Origin: Glycocaulis sp050485565
GTDB lineage: Bacteria; Pseudomonadota; Alphaproteobacteria; Caulobacterales; Maricaulaceae
NCBI RefSeq assembly: GCF_050485565.1
Contig: NZ_JBJHBQ010000012.1
Span: 1 to 64,000 of the forward strand
Reading direction: 5' to 3'
DNA: 64,000 nt
Positions 53,790-62,713 of the stretch are shown here, piece after piece. Within the stretch, counting starts at the first letter, position 1; each line of letters begins with the position of its first letter. The notes below the pieces were generated by a model, which was not told where the DNA came from, did no database searches, and worked only from the letters and a program-made list of their open reading frames with translations. The position numbers were made by a program, and so were the translations under genes.

Positions 53790-54329
53790 TTAGCGCGGCG
53801 CCATCACCATAATCATCTGGCGGCCTTCAAGCTTGGGCTCGAACTCCACCTTTGCGATGTCGCCGAAATCGGCTTTCACGCGGTCGAAAATCACCATGCC
53901 GCGATCCTGGTGCGCCATTTCCCGGCCCCGGAAGCGCAAGGTGATCTTCACCTTGTCGCCGTCCTCGAAGAAGCGCCGCATGGACCGGGTTTTCACCTCA
54001 TAGTCATGCGTATCGATATTCGGACGCATCTTTATCTCTTTGATATCCTGCGTCTTCTGCTTCTTGCGTGCTTCCGCCTTCTTCTTCTGCTCGGCATATT
54101 TCAGCTTGCCGAAATCGGCCAGCTTGCAGACAGGCGGGTTGGCGGTGGGTGAGACTTCAATAAGGTCGAGTCCTGCCTCGGCCGCAGCGTCCAGCGCGGC
54201 TTCAATCGGCATCTCGCCTTGTTTTTCGCCATTTTCGTCAATCAGGAGCACTCGCGGCACGCGAATGTCTCCGTTGATGCGCGGTCCGTCCTTCTTGACA
54301 GGCGGCGCGGCGTGGGGGCGTCGGGCTAT
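53790..54329 (-). CDS. infC: Translation initiation factor IF-3, starting at ATA
   Basis: 179 residues when started at an ATA codon at 54329, seven to eight bases after AGGAGA. This gives MARRPHAAPPVKKDGPRING, the expected alphaproteobacterial IF-3 N-terminus and length. No ATG, GTG or TTG lies at the right place; the frame upstream overlaps the glycosyltransferase gene and does not look like IF-3. Motifs: DIRVPRVLLIDENGEKQGEM, LDLIEVSPTANPPVCKLADF and EPKLEGRQMIMVMAPR. Rare start codons in infC are known from E. coli (ATT), where they let IF-3 limit its own synthesis; the same is inferred here. Confidence 0.95.
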   Translation of the reverse strand: MARRPHAAPPVKKDGPRINGDIRVPRVLLIDENGEKQGEMPIEAALDAAAEAGLDLIEVSPTANPPVCKLADFGKLKYAEQKKKAEARKKQKTQDIKEIKMRPNIDTHDYEVKTRSMRRFFEDGDKVKITLRFRGREMAHQDRGMVIFDRVKADFGDIAKVEFEPKLEGRQMIMVMAPR

Positions 54330-54474
54330 GCGTCTTCTCCTGTTACAGCGCCGGACCGGAGAGGCTTGATCGGCTCCCGCTCCCGGCAAACAAAACTCTT
54401 CAATGGCGTCAACGCACGATATCGCGTTTCCGATGCATGCGCATATCGTGAGATGGCTGGTAAAATCAAGACAT

Positions 54475-55461
54475 TCAGGCCGCTTCGGGGCTACGCGCAA
54501 AGCCGCCGGCCACCCGCATGGACTGCACGGCCTCGGCAACCGAAATCTGCGCAAGTGTCGGTGCGTGCATGAGAATCACGCTTTCCGGGCCGCGCGGAGA
54601 CGCCATGTGAGGCGGTTCGGCGCCCGGATGGAACATGACAGCCGGGGAGCCGGCAGCGACGAGAAGATGCAAAAGATCCACATCCTCGCCAAAGGAAAAG
54701 CTGGCCTTGCGCCCCAGCCCTGCCAGCTGGACGAGGTTGGCGCGGCCCGTAAGGTCACGCGCGCCGGGTGTGACATGGGCGATATAGCGGCCGATCTCGC
54801 GCGTGGAAGGTCCACCGACAATGACCGGCTCAACACCCTGCTCTTTCAGCTCATGGGCCAGTGACGCCCAGCGGTCTTTCGGCCAGCGAAAAGCGGGCTG
54901 GAACTCGTCGCCCGCGGGCGCAAACAGGGCGTAGCGGCCCTGCAGGCCGAAATAGGCAGGCTCCAGCGTACGCGAGCGCTTGGCCACGAAATCAACCCAG
55001 TCGAGCATGGGCGGGGGCGCCTCGCCCAGCTGATGACCAGTGCGGCCGATACCGGCATTGCCAAGCCGGTCGGCCATCTGTTCGGCCGGATGGTCGGGTG
55101 ATTTGGGGTCCGGCGCGCCATCGATCCACTGGCCGCGCGACAGGCGCATCGCGCCCTTCAGCTTGCGGGCAGCGTCCGAGCCGCACAGATCATAGACGAA
55201 ATCAAACTTCGAGGCGCGGGCGAGCTTTACCCGTTCAAAGAAGCCCTTCTTGGCCGTATCGCGCAGGCTTGCCTCGACAGCGTTGAAATACGGGCAGTAT
55301 TTCACCAGGCCCTCATATTCGGGCGTGGTCAGAAAGGTGATGCGCGCCTTGCGGTGATGCTCACGGATCAGACGCGCAGCCGCCATCATGCGCACGGTCG
55401 CACGCAGATCGCCTTCGTGGACGACCAGCACCTGTTCCTTTGGCGGCTCGTTCTCAATCAT
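54475..55461 (-). CDS. Glycosyltransferase family 9 (heptosyltransferase-like)
   Basis: 328 residues. GT-B fold of the heptosyltransferase/ADP-heptose type. Visible: VLVVHEGDLRATVRMMAAAR, ITFLTTPEYEGLVKYCPYFN, FDFVYDLCGSDAARKLKGAM, and the C-terminal GPSTREIGRYIAHVTPGARD, LTGRANLVQLAGLG, with the nucleotide-sugar-binding D in VDLLHLLVAAGSP. It overlaps the GT4 gene by four bases (ATGA). Inferred role: adding a sugar to LPS core or another envelope glycan. Confidence 0.85.
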   Translation of the reverse strand: MIENEPPKEQVLVVHEGDLRATVRMMAAARLIREHHRKARITFLTTPEYEGLVKYCPYFNAVEASLRDTAKKGFFERVKLARASKFDFVYDLCGSDAARKLKGAMRLSRGQWIDGAPDPKSPDHPAEQMADRLGNAGIGRTGHQLGEAPPPMLDWVDFVAKRSRTLEPAYFGLQGRYALFAPAGDEFQPAFRWPKDRWASLAHELKEQGVEPVIVGGPSTREIGRYIAHVTPGARDLTGRANLVQLAGLGRKASFSFGEDVDLLHLLVAAGSPAVMFHPGAEPPHMASPRGPESVILMHAPTLAQISVAEAVQSMRVAGGFARSPEAA

Positions 55462-56615
55462 GGTTTATAGTCTAGAAGTTCCCGATATACCCGCAAGGTC
55501 GATCCCTGCAGCGCCTCGCGCGAATAATGGGCGATAACACGTTGGCGCGCCAAATGCCCGCGCAATTTTTTTGCCTCGGCGTCAAGATCGAGCACCGCCT
55601 TCATCTGCTCTGCCAGATCGGCGTCGCTTCCCGGCGCAAACAACCAGCCTGTTTGTGTGCCCGCAAGGATTTCCAGAGGACCGCCATGCGCCGCCGCGAT
55701 CACCGGGCGTTCCATGGCCATGGCCTCGGCCAGCGTGCGGCCAAAGGCTTCCGGCTCAAGGGACGGGTTGATGACGATATCGGCGGCCATATAGGCGCGC
55801 GCCATGTCTGCAACATGGCCAGGCAATACCAGCGCCACGCCCGTTTCTGCCGCGTGGCTGCGCAACTGGTCGACATAGGCATCACGCCCTTGCGCATCAC
55901 CGGCACACACCAGTACGGGTGCCGGGCCCGGCAGACGCCCGGCAAGGGCCGCCACCGCGTCAATGGCCAGCATCTGGCCTTTCCACGCCGTCAGGCGCGC
56001 GGGCAGCAGGATGACCGGTCCGCCCCGCCCGTCCAGCCAGGCTGAACGCAGGCTGTCAACTTCCAGCGGGTCTACGCGCGCTGGATCGAGCCGGGCCAGA
56101 TCAACCCCGCGCGGAATGACATGCAGATGGGAGAGATCGGCGCGTTTCTCGGCCAGCACCTTGTAGTGCTCCGCCCGGACATGGTCGGCGATAAAGTGCG
56201 AGTTGGCGATAACCGCGTCGCCGCGCGCCATCACAGAATTGTAGAAGCGTTTCAGCCCGGTGCGGGCATTATACGTGCCGTGATAGGTCGTCACGAAGGG
56301 AATTTCCGCCCGCCGGGCAGCCTCCAGCCCGCTCCAGGCCGGTGCGCGCGACCGGGCATGGATGATGTCCACGCCGCGTTCGTGGGCCAGAGCGGCGAGG
56401 CGGCGCGAATTGGTCACGATGGTCAGCGGGTTCTTGGTCTTCATGTCGAGGCGGATCAGTTCACCGCCAACGGCGGCCAGCTCCTCTTCCATCCGCCCGC
56501 CAAGACTTGCCACCAGCGCTTCACCGCCCGAATCCACGATGGCCTGCGCGACATCAATCGTGGTGCGCTCGGCCCCGCCCGCTTCAAGCTCTGGAATCAG
56601 CTGGAGAATTTTCAT
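55458..56615 (-). CDS. Glycosyltransferase family 4
   Basis: 385 residues from the ATG at 56615 (MKILQLIPELEAGGAERTTI). GT-B retaining transferase: N-terminal ELEAGGAERTTIDVAQAIVD and YHGTYNARTGLKRFYNSVMA, C-terminal LLPARLTAWKGQMLAIDAVA, and NPSLEPEAFGRTLAEAMAME with the ExxxxxxxE nucleotide-sugar motif. It is followed by the GT9 gene with overlapping stop/start. Likely envelope polysaccharide or LPS assembly. Divergent from the hydrolase at 56729. Confidence 0.88.
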   Translation of the reverse strand: MKILQLIPELEAGGAERTTIDVAQAIVDSGGEALVASLGGRMEEELAAVGGELIRLDMKTKNPLTIVTNSRRLAALAHERGVDIIHARSRAPAWSGLEAARRAEIPFVTTYHGTYNARTGLKRFYNSVMARGDAVIANSHFIADHVRAEHYKVLAEKRADLSHLHVIPRGVDLARLDPARVDPLEVDSLRSAWLDGRGGPVILLPARLTAWKGQMLAIDAVAALAGRLPGPAPVLVCAGDAQGRDAYVDQLRSHAAETGVALVLPGHVADMARAYMAADIVINPSLEPEAFGRTLAEAMAMERPVIAAAHGGPLEILAGTQTGWLFAPGSDADLAEQMKAVLDLDAEAKKLRGHLARQRVIAHYSREALQGSTLRVYRELLDYKP

Positions 56616-56728
56616 GGGCGGGCTTTTTCCGGGTGAATGTGCGGCCAAGCGGTTGAACCATCGGGCCTGCGTCATAATGATGAGGCCAGTCAGGCGCAAA
56701 CGCCAGCCCATACATAGAAGGTTCCCGC

Positions 56729-57484
56729 ATGCCACAATTTCTTGACCGGGGCGATGGTGTCCGGCTCGCCTATGAGCGCCATTCCGGCAAGGGTCCGGGT
56801 ATTGTCTGGCTGGGCGGGCTGCGCTCCGACATGGAAGGCACCAAGGCGCTGGCGCTCGATCAGTGGGCGCGCGCGCAGGGCCGGGCCTTTGTCCGCTTTG
56901 ATTATTTCGCCCATGGCCAGTCTGGCGGCAGCTGGCGCGATGCCCGTATCGGCACCTGGCGCGAGGATGCGCTTCAGGTCATCGACACGCTGACCGAAGG
57001 ACCGCTGGTGCTGGTTGGCTCGTCCATGGGCGCGTGGACCGCCCTGCTGGCGGCGCTGGCACGCCCTGAACGGGTGGCAGGGATGGTGCTGATAGCGCCT
57101 GCGCCTGACTTTACCGAGAAGCTGATGTGGGCGGGGTTTCCTGACAGTGTCCGTGACTCAATTCTGACGCGCGGAGAGTGGGCGCAGCCATCGGAGTATG
57201 GTGAACCGCTCATCATCACGCGCGGGCTGATCGAGGAGGCGCGTCAATGGCTGTTGCTGGACGGGCCGGTCCGGTTTGACGGACCCGTGCAGATATTACA
57301 GGGCATGGCCGACGCGGATGTGCCCTGGCAGCATGCGATAACGCTTGCCGGGTGCCTGACCTCCAGCGACGTGGCCGTGCATATCAGCAAGAGCGGCGAT
57401 CACCGGCTGTCCACGCCCGCGGACATAGACAGGCTGGTCGCCAGCGTTGAAGCGCTGTGCCGTCAGATTGAAAAGACAGGATAA
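56729..57484 (+). CDS. Alpha/beta hydrolase (ABHD10-like)
   Basis: 251 residues, no signal peptide. Nucleophile elbow GSSMGAWTALLAALARPE with serine at about residue 93, oxyanion segment WLGGLRSDMEGTKALALDQW, FDYFAHGQSGG, the acid in QGMADADVPWQHA and the histidine in SGDHRLS. This pattern resembles the ABHD10/acyl-glucuronide esterase-type family. The substrate is unknown. Confidence 0.8.
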   Translation: MPQFLDRGDGVRLAYERHSGKGPGIVWLGGLRSDMEGTKALALDQWARAQGRAFVRFDYFAHGQSGGSWRDARIGTWREDALQVIDTLTEGPLVLVGSSMGAWTALLAALARPERVAGMVLIAPAPDFTEKLMWAGFPDSVRDSILTRGEWAQPSEYGEPLIITRGLIEEARQWLLLDGPVRFDGPVQILQGMADADVPWQHAITLAGCLTSSDVAVHISKSGDHRLSTPADIDRLVASVEALCRQIEKTG

Positions 57485-57493
57485 GGCCAGAGA

Positions 57494-58060
57494 CTAGAAA
57501 CGGAAGGCCGATTCAAACCGCAGCTGCGGCGTGCGGCGGTCAGGCTCTTCGCCAAACACATCCTCTTCCGGGGAGGTGAAGCGGAATTCACCGCCAATGC
57601 GCACCCGGTCGGTCAGTGAATAGAACGCACCTGCGCTCACATCCTGAAGCTCGAATGCCGGACCACGCATACGCTGGGAAATACCCAGAGAGATGCCCCA
57701 GCGCTCACCGGCAGAAAAGCGGAACTGCTCTGCCTGCTCGCCCCAGACCGAGGCCATCGTGCCTGCCGGCGCCATGGTGAACCGTTGCTGCCAGGCGGTT
57801 GCAGAACCCGTGGGCTGATCTGGTACCGAAAGAAGGGCAGCGTCACGCCGCACCGCATCTTCACGCCCCGACAGCACCTGATCGGCTTCGGCCTGTTCGG
57901 CCAGATCCTGCAGACGCTCAAGCGAGGTGAGATCGGAGAAGGCGGTGCCGCGAAGATTGAACCCGTCGCGCACGCCGGAATCCTGCGCCAGCGCCGTCGG
58001 CGCGATGGCAAGGGCCATCACGAGCGGCAGGGCCGACAGGACTGACACGCGCAAACGCAT
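57494..58060 (-). CDS. NtrZ-like periplasmic protein
   Basis: 188 residues from the ATG at 58060 (GGAGAG upstream), with a cleavable signal peptide (MALAIAPTALAQ). The C-terminal part (GERWGISLGISQRMRGPAFE, DVSAGAFYSLTDRVRIGGEF, ELRFESAFRF-like end) matches my memory of NtrZ, a Caulobacter periplasmic regulator of the NtrY sensor kinase. No ntrYX genes are in the window. It lies 96 bp after the porin-like gene on the same strand. Confidence 0.6.
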   Translation of the reverse strand: MRLRVSVLSALPLVMALAIAPTALAQDSGVRDGFNLRGTAFSDLTSLERLQDLAEQAEADQVLSGREDAVRRDAALLSVPDQPTGSATAWQQRFTMAPAGTMASVWGEQAEQFRFSAGERWGISLGISQRMRGPAFELQDVSAGAFYSLTDRVRIGGEFRFTSPEEDVFGEEPDRRTPQLRFESAFRF

Positions 58061-58155
58061 GGTTCTCTCCGCAATTACAAGATTTGATATACGCCAGTAA
58101 CGCTGCAAACCCAACAGGGTTGCCGGCGCTGTGATGCGAATTGGTGCCGAGCGTG

Positions 58156-59394
58156 TCAAAAGCGCAACCCTGCTTCGAGGAAGAGGCGCGTGGTCTCGCC
58201 CGTCTGCGTTGTTCGCTCAGGCCCTGACAGGCCAGCCTCCCCCGCACGGCTATGGGCAAGGCCCACGCCAAGAATGAACCCGGACTCGAAATAGCGCGAT
58301 GCACCGACAAGCACGTTGTCACTATGCGCATGGACCAGGCTGGAGCGCGCACGCGACGCCTCCAGGGAGAACAGCCAGTCCCCGCGCTCATAGGCAAGGC
58401 TCGCCGCATGGGCACTGTAGCGCGCACCGGAAACGCCATCATTGCTTAAAAGCGCGCCGAGCCCCACCTTCCATGCGCCTTCGCTGCGGATCAGGCGGGC
58501 CGACACAGCCCAGGGATCATCGAAAAAGGCGCTCGCATTACCGGCAGCGCGCCCGTGCGACAGGCCCATGCCGGCTGTCCAGCGCACACCGCTGGCAGCA
58601 AAACGATGGTCGAAGGACACGCCCAGCTCGGCTATGTCACGCACGCTGGCCGCAGCGAGAAGTCCCGGCTGGGATGATGGGCGGCAATAGCTGGCCCCGC
58701 ACACATCGCCGTCCGGCGTGAAGGAGGCTGCGGCGCGGAAACCGGCCAGACGTACACTGCGCACCAGCAGTTTGGGCGCATGGCCCGACATTGTATTGGC
58801 CACTGACGCAAAATTACGCCCTGCCGGGTCAGTCCGGGTGGCATCGGCACGCATCAGCCAGAACGCGCCCGGCAGGGGATCGCTTTCCAGCGCAGCTGCG
58901 CCCGGCCCATAGCCCGCGCGCACTTCTGCCAGCCCGCCGCGCCAGTAGACAAATGCGGTTTCCACCGCAAAGGCGGGATCATCGCCCGTAATGCCGGGGC
59001 CTGCGGCAAAGCCGGTAAACGCGCCCACAGGTGCCAGACCGCCTGCATCAAGGCAGTCAGCCGCGCCCGCCGGGCAGTTACCGATACTCTGGGCCAGCCC
59101 CGCCCGCCCGGAATCGCGGCGCGCCACCAGACCGCCGGCAAACCCGACCCTGTTGGTGTTCTCCAGTATGCGCTCAGCGGTAAAATCGAGCCGTATCTCG
59201 CCATAGGGGCCAGAACGGGCAGCACTGCTAGCGCCCGGTGCAAGCACGATGTCCGCGCTCAGCTGAAAATCTGTATCGAGCTGGAAGGGGCCCTCTTGCG
59301 CCTGCACCGGCGTGCCATACGCAGCAAGGACAAGAACAGGCGCGGCCGCGAGAATTGTGAAGGCCCGAACCTGAGCGCGAAGCGCTGTCATCAT
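58156..59394 (-). CDS. Porin-like outer-membrane beta-barrel protein
   Basis: 412 residues, signal peptide ending VQAQ (residues about 1-33). The mature part alternates short polar/hydrophobic strands (EIRLDFTAERILENTNRVGF, FAVETAFVYWRGGLAEVRAG, SGVRWTAGMGLSH, ESGFILGVGLAHS) and ends in a C-terminal phenylalanine (FLEAGLRF) as for BAM-inserted barrels. It resembles alphaproteobacterial porins. Two cysteine pairs occur in loops (CPAGAADC, CGASYC). The NtrZ-like gene follows. Confidence 0.75.
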   Translation of the reverse strand: MMTALRAQVRAFTILAAAPVLVLAAYGTPVQAQEGPFQLDTDFQLSADIVLAPGASSAARSGPYGEIRLDFTAERILENTNRVGFAGGLVARRDSGRAGLAQSIGNCPAGAADCLDAGGLAPVGAFTGFAAGPGITGDDPAFAVETAFVYWRGGLAEVRAGYGPGAAALESDPLPGAFWLMRADATRTDPAGRNFASVANTMSGHAPKLLVRSVRLAGFRAAASFTPDGDVCGASYCRPSSQPGLLAAASVRDIAELGVSFDHRFAASGVRWTAGMGLSHGRAAGNASAFFDDPWAVSARLIRSEGAWKVGLGALLSNDGVSGARYSAHAASLAYERGDWLFSLEASRARSSLVHAHSDNVLVGASRYFESGFILGVGLAHSRAGEAGLSGPERTTQTGETTRLFLEAGLRF

Positions 59395-59705
59395 GGTCCT
59401 TCTCTCGCGGCCTCGCCGTAGGCGCCCCCGCTATTCCCCCGGACGCGCGCTAAGGACGATGCGGCAGGGCGATCCCGGCGGTCAAGCTGCCGGGACCATA
59501 CGCGGCGGGCTTGCGGGGCGAAGTGTCACAAGAGTGCAACGGTGTAGGCAGGTCCGGGCCGGTCAGATCATCGCTCTGGCCACGGCGCGAGCGCATGCTA
59601 TAGAAGCAGGAGACGGGTTGCGCTCGTGTCCGCTCTGGTCTTTTGTGGCGGCTATCAAAGTGCGCTCTTAATCAGTGTTATCCATTTCCTCTGGAGGTTT
59701 GCCCC
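59395..59705. other. 311-bp intergenic region without a gene
   Basis: Divergent gap between the porin-like gene and the DUF3576 lipoprotein gene. It must hold both promoters. A weak candidate for the right-hand gene is TTGTGG-N17-TCTTAA at about 59642-59670. No hairpin, RNA gene or conserved small open frame was seen. Confidence 0.5.
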
Positions 59706-60191
59706 ATGCTCTCACGGCCGCTTGTAACGGTTCTGAGCGTTGTCGCCGTAGCCAGCATGGTGGCCGGCTGCGCATCGCGGTCGAGCACCGAACGCGAGAA
59801 TCGCGGACTTTTCGGCGGCCTGCTCGGCAGCGGACCGCGCGCGACTGCGCCTGATGCGGGCATTGGCGTCAATACCTTTCTGTGGCGCGCCTCGCTGGAC
59901 ACGCTGTCCTTCATGCCGCTTGACCAGATTGATCCTTTCGGCGGCGTCATCATCACGGACTGGTATGCCAACCCCGAAGCACCCGAAGAGCGTTTCAAGG
60001 CCACCGTCTATGTGCTTGACAGCCGTCTGCGCGCGGATGCGCTGAGCGTCCAGATTTTCCGTCAGGCCCGCAATCCCGATACCGGCGACTGGACTGATGT
60101 CGCCGTGGATCAGGGCACACGCGTCCAGGTGGAAAACGCCATCCTGACGCGGGCGCGCCAGATGCGGATTTCCCAGCTTCCCGGCTCCTGA
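59706..60191 (+). CDS. DUF3576 lipoprotein
   Basis: 161 residues from the ATG at 59706 (TGGAGG upstream). Signal with lipobox (VAGCASRS). DUF3576-type core: GIGVNTFLWRASLDTLSFMP, GGVIITDWYANPEAPEERFK, and DALSVQIFRQARNPDTGDW. The family is restricted to alphaproteobacteria and usually precedes leuS; here lptE follows directly 31 bp later. Confidence 0.88.
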   Translation: MLSRPLVTVLSVVAVASMVAGCASRSSTERENRGLFGGLLGSGPRATAPDAGIGVNTFLWRASLDTLSFMPLDQIDPFGGVIITDWYANPEAPEERFKATVYVLDSRLRADALSVQIFRQARNPDTGDWTDVAVDQGTRVQVENAILTRARQMRISQLPGS

Positions 60192-60222
60192 CCGGACGAG
60201 CAAGGCACGAGGCCCGAACGCA

Positions 60223-60783
60223 ATGCGCGCAGTGCCGGTTTCAGCCCGTAACCTGATTGCCGCCGCGGCGTTTTTTGTCCTGGCGGCCTGCGGCTTTCAA
60301 CCGCTCTATGGGGGCCAGAGCGCCGAGACCCTGAGCAATGTAACGGTCAGCGTTTCCGGTGATGAAAGACTGTCCTATCTCACCGAAACCGCCCTTCTTG
60401 AACGCGTTGGCGTTTCGCAAGGCGATGCCGGTACGCTTTCGGTAACACTGAGAACCGGGCAACAGCGCCTCGGCGTCTCCGCCGACGGGCAGGCAACGCG
60501 CGTCGCGCTGAATGTCCGCGCCAGCTATCAGCTTTCAGGCAGAAACCCGGCCAGAGGCCGGGTCACCGAGCGCGTGGTCTTTGAGACGCCGTCCCAGCCC
60601 TATGCGCTCGTAGCAGCGCGGAGCAATGCCGAACGGCGCGCTGCCGAGATGGTCGCTGACGCGGTTGTGCGCGATGTTCTGGCAAACCTGCGCCAACGCG
60701 AGTCGGCGCGCGGCCGGCCCGACCCTGCTCCGGCCGCTTATGACCCGCTTGAAGAGCCCCTTGACGGTGACGAGCCGTGGTGA
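60223..60783 (+). CDS. lptE: LPS assembly lipoprotein LptE
   Basis: 186 residues. Signal ending VLAACGFQPLYG, with lipobox and the conserved GFQPLYG. Partner of LptD in the outer-membrane LPS translocon. The body (TEALLERVGVSQ-type, ALNVRASYQLSG, SNAERRAAEMVADAVVRD) fits alphaproteobacterial LptE. Its stop overlaps the holA start (GTG at 60777). Confidence 0.9.
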   Translation: MRAVPVSARNLIAAAAFFVLAACGFQPLYGGQSAETLSNVTVSVSGDERLSYLTETALLERVGVSQGDAGTLSVTLRTGQQRLGVSADGQATRVALNVRASYQLSGRNPARGRVTERVVFETPSQPYALVAARSNAERRAAEMVADAVVRDVLANLRQRESARGRPDPAPAAYDPLEEPLDGDEPW

Positions 60784-61811
60784 AGCCGTCGGGCGGATCT
60801 GTTGACCGGCTTCTCAAATCCCCGCCGCCTGATTTGCGCGTCTTTGTGATCTTCGGACCGGATTCCGGACTGGTCAGGGAGCGTGCACAAATCCTGTCGC
60901 GCTCGATTGCGGGCGATCCTGACGATCCTTTCAATGTCACGCGCTTCACCGATGAGGACATCAAGGCCGACGCGGCGGCGCTGGCTGATGCCATGGCGGC
61001 CATGTCACTCATGGGCGGTGAGCGCCTGGTGCGGGTGCGCCTGTCTGGTGACAGCGCGCCGGTAGCCCGCTGGATCAGCGAATTTGAAGCCGGAGAAATG
61101 CCGGCTGAAGGGCGGCTGGTCGTCGAGGCCGGCAACCTCACCAAGGCGTCAAAACTGCGCAAAGCCGCCGAGGACGGCAAAAAGTCTGCCGCCATCGCCT
61201 GTTATGAGGATAATGCCCGCGATCTCATCGCCATTGCGGAAGAAAGCTTCAAGGCTGCGGGCCTCTCGCTGGCCGCTGATGCGCGTCACGCGCTGGCCGG
61301 CATTCTGGAGGGCGACCGGGAGCTGGCGCGCTCAGAGATAGAAAAGCTGATACTTTACAAAGGCTTCGCGGGCGGCGAGATCACGCTGGAAGATATCGCG
61401 GCAATCTCCACCGAGAGCGCTGACGCGGCTCTGGACAAGATTGTGGACGCGGCCCTGTGCGGTGAAACCCATGAGGCGGACCTGCAATACCGGCGCGCAC
61501 TGGATTCCGGCACCAGTCCGGTCGCCATCGTGCGCGCCCTGCAGCGCAAGATTGACCAGATAGAGCGCTACCACCAGCTGGGCGGGGATCAGGGTGCGCT
61601 CGCCCGGTCCGGCGCGCCGCGTTTTGGTCCGCCTGCGCAGCGCTTTCAGGCGGCCGCCCGTGCCTGGAGCCGTGCGCGGATTGCACGCGCCCGCGATATC
61701 GCGTTTGAAACCGAGCGCGCGATCAAGCGCTCTGGCTCACCGGCCGAGGCACTGGCGGGCGAAACCCTGCTGCGTCTGGCGCGGGCAGCCGCGCCTGTAC
61801 GAAGCCGTTAG
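60777..61811 (+). CDS. holA: DNA polymerase III delta subunit
   Basis: 344 residues from a GTG at 60777. Clamp loader subunit that opens the beta clamp. Motifs: RVFVIFGPDSGLVRERAQIL, SLMGGERLVRVRLSGDS, and C-terminal TSPVAIVRALQRKIDQIERY. Its TAG stop shares two bases with the TAA stop of parB on the other strand. Confidence 0.92.
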   Translation: MVKPSGGSVDRLLKSPPPDLRVFVIFGPDSGLVRERAQILSRSIAGDPDDPFNVTRFTDEDIKADAAALADAMAAMSLMGGERLVRVRLSGDSAPVARWISEFEAGEMPAEGRLVVEAGNLTKASKLRKAAEDGKKSAAIACYEDNARDLIAIAEESFKAAGLSLAADARHALAGILEGDRELARSEIEKLILYKGFAGGEITLEDIAAISTESADAALDKIVDAALCGETHEADLQYRRALDSGTSPVAIVRALQRKIDQIERYHQLGGDQGALARSGAPRFGPPAQRFQAAARAWSRARIARARDIAFETERAIKRSGSPAEALAGETLLRLARAAAPVRSR

Positions 61812-62713
61812 CGCGAGGACAGGCGCCGGCACAGATCGTCCAGCTGTTCCAGCGTGGAATAGCGCACACGGATCTCGCCTGCTTCGCCGCGATGGATAAT
61901 TTCCACATCGAGACCCAGACGCTCGGCGAGATCGGCTTCCAGCAAGCGCGTATCAGCATCTTTCTGCGCTTTTTCCAGACCGCCGCTGCGCGTCTTGCGC
62001 TCCGGGGCCTGCTCCTTGCGGGCGAGAGCCTCCGCACCGCGCACGGACAGGCCGTCAGCAATGATTTTCTCTGCCAGTGCCGAAGGGTCGCCAGCCGTTG
62101 CAATGGCGCGCGCGTGGCCTGCCGACAGGCGGCCGGCTTCGAGATGGTCTAGAACGGGCGCGGGCAAAGCGAGCAGACGCAGCGTGTTGGCGATATGGGC
62201 GCGTGATTTGCCGACGGCACGCGCCACATCTTCCTGGGTATGACCGAAACTTTCGATCAGCTGGCGATAGCCGCGCGCTTCCTCCACCGCATTAAGATCC
62301 TGGCGCTGGACGTTCTCGACAATGGCGATTTCCAGCGTTTCGCGGTCGGTAAACTCGCGAATGACAGCCGGAATCTCGTGCAGGCGCGCGCGTTGCGCGG
62401 CGCGCCAGCGCCGCTCACCCGCCACGATCTGGTAGTGCCCGGTCTTACCGGGAGCAGGGCGCACCAGAATGGGCTGCAGCACGCCGCGCTCGGCAATAGA
62501 GGCCGACAGGGAAGCAAGCTCATCTTCGGAAAAGCGCTTGCGCGGCTGATCAGGGTTTGGCTCGATCATGTCGAGCGGCAATGCCCTCGGGCCGGAGCCT
62601 GAAGACTGGCCGGACGGTCCATCGCCGCCGCGCATATTCTCGGCGTCTTCACCTTCGCCCAGAAGGGCGGAAAGGCCGCGGCCCAGCCCGCGCGGACGTT
62701 CCTGCGCGCTCAT
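61808..62713 (-). CDS. parB: Chromosome partitioning protein ParB
   Basis: 301 residues. CTP-dependent sliding clamp that loads at parS. N-terminal GLGRGLSALLGE, Box II GERRWRA (CTP pocket), IVENVQRQDLNAVEEARGY, helix-turn-helix TQEDVARAVGKSRAHIANTL, RLLALP, and a C-terminal dimerisation domain. Overlaps parA by four bases. No perfect parS was found by eye in this window. Confidence 0.96.
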   Translation of the reverse strand: MSAQERPRGLGRGLSALLGEGEDAENMRGGDGPSGQSSGSGPRALPLDMIEPNPDQPRKRFSEDELASLSASIAERGVLQPILVRPAPGKTGHYQIVAGERRWRAAQRARLHEIPAVIREFTDRETLEIAIVENVQRQDLNAVEEARGYRQLIESFGHTQEDVARAVGKSRAHIANTLRLLALPAPVLDHLEAGRLSAGHARAIATAGDPSALAEKIIADGLSVRGAEALARKEQAPERKTRSGGLEKAQKDADTRLLEADLAERLGLDVEIIHRGEAGEIRVRYSTLEQLDDLCRRLSSR

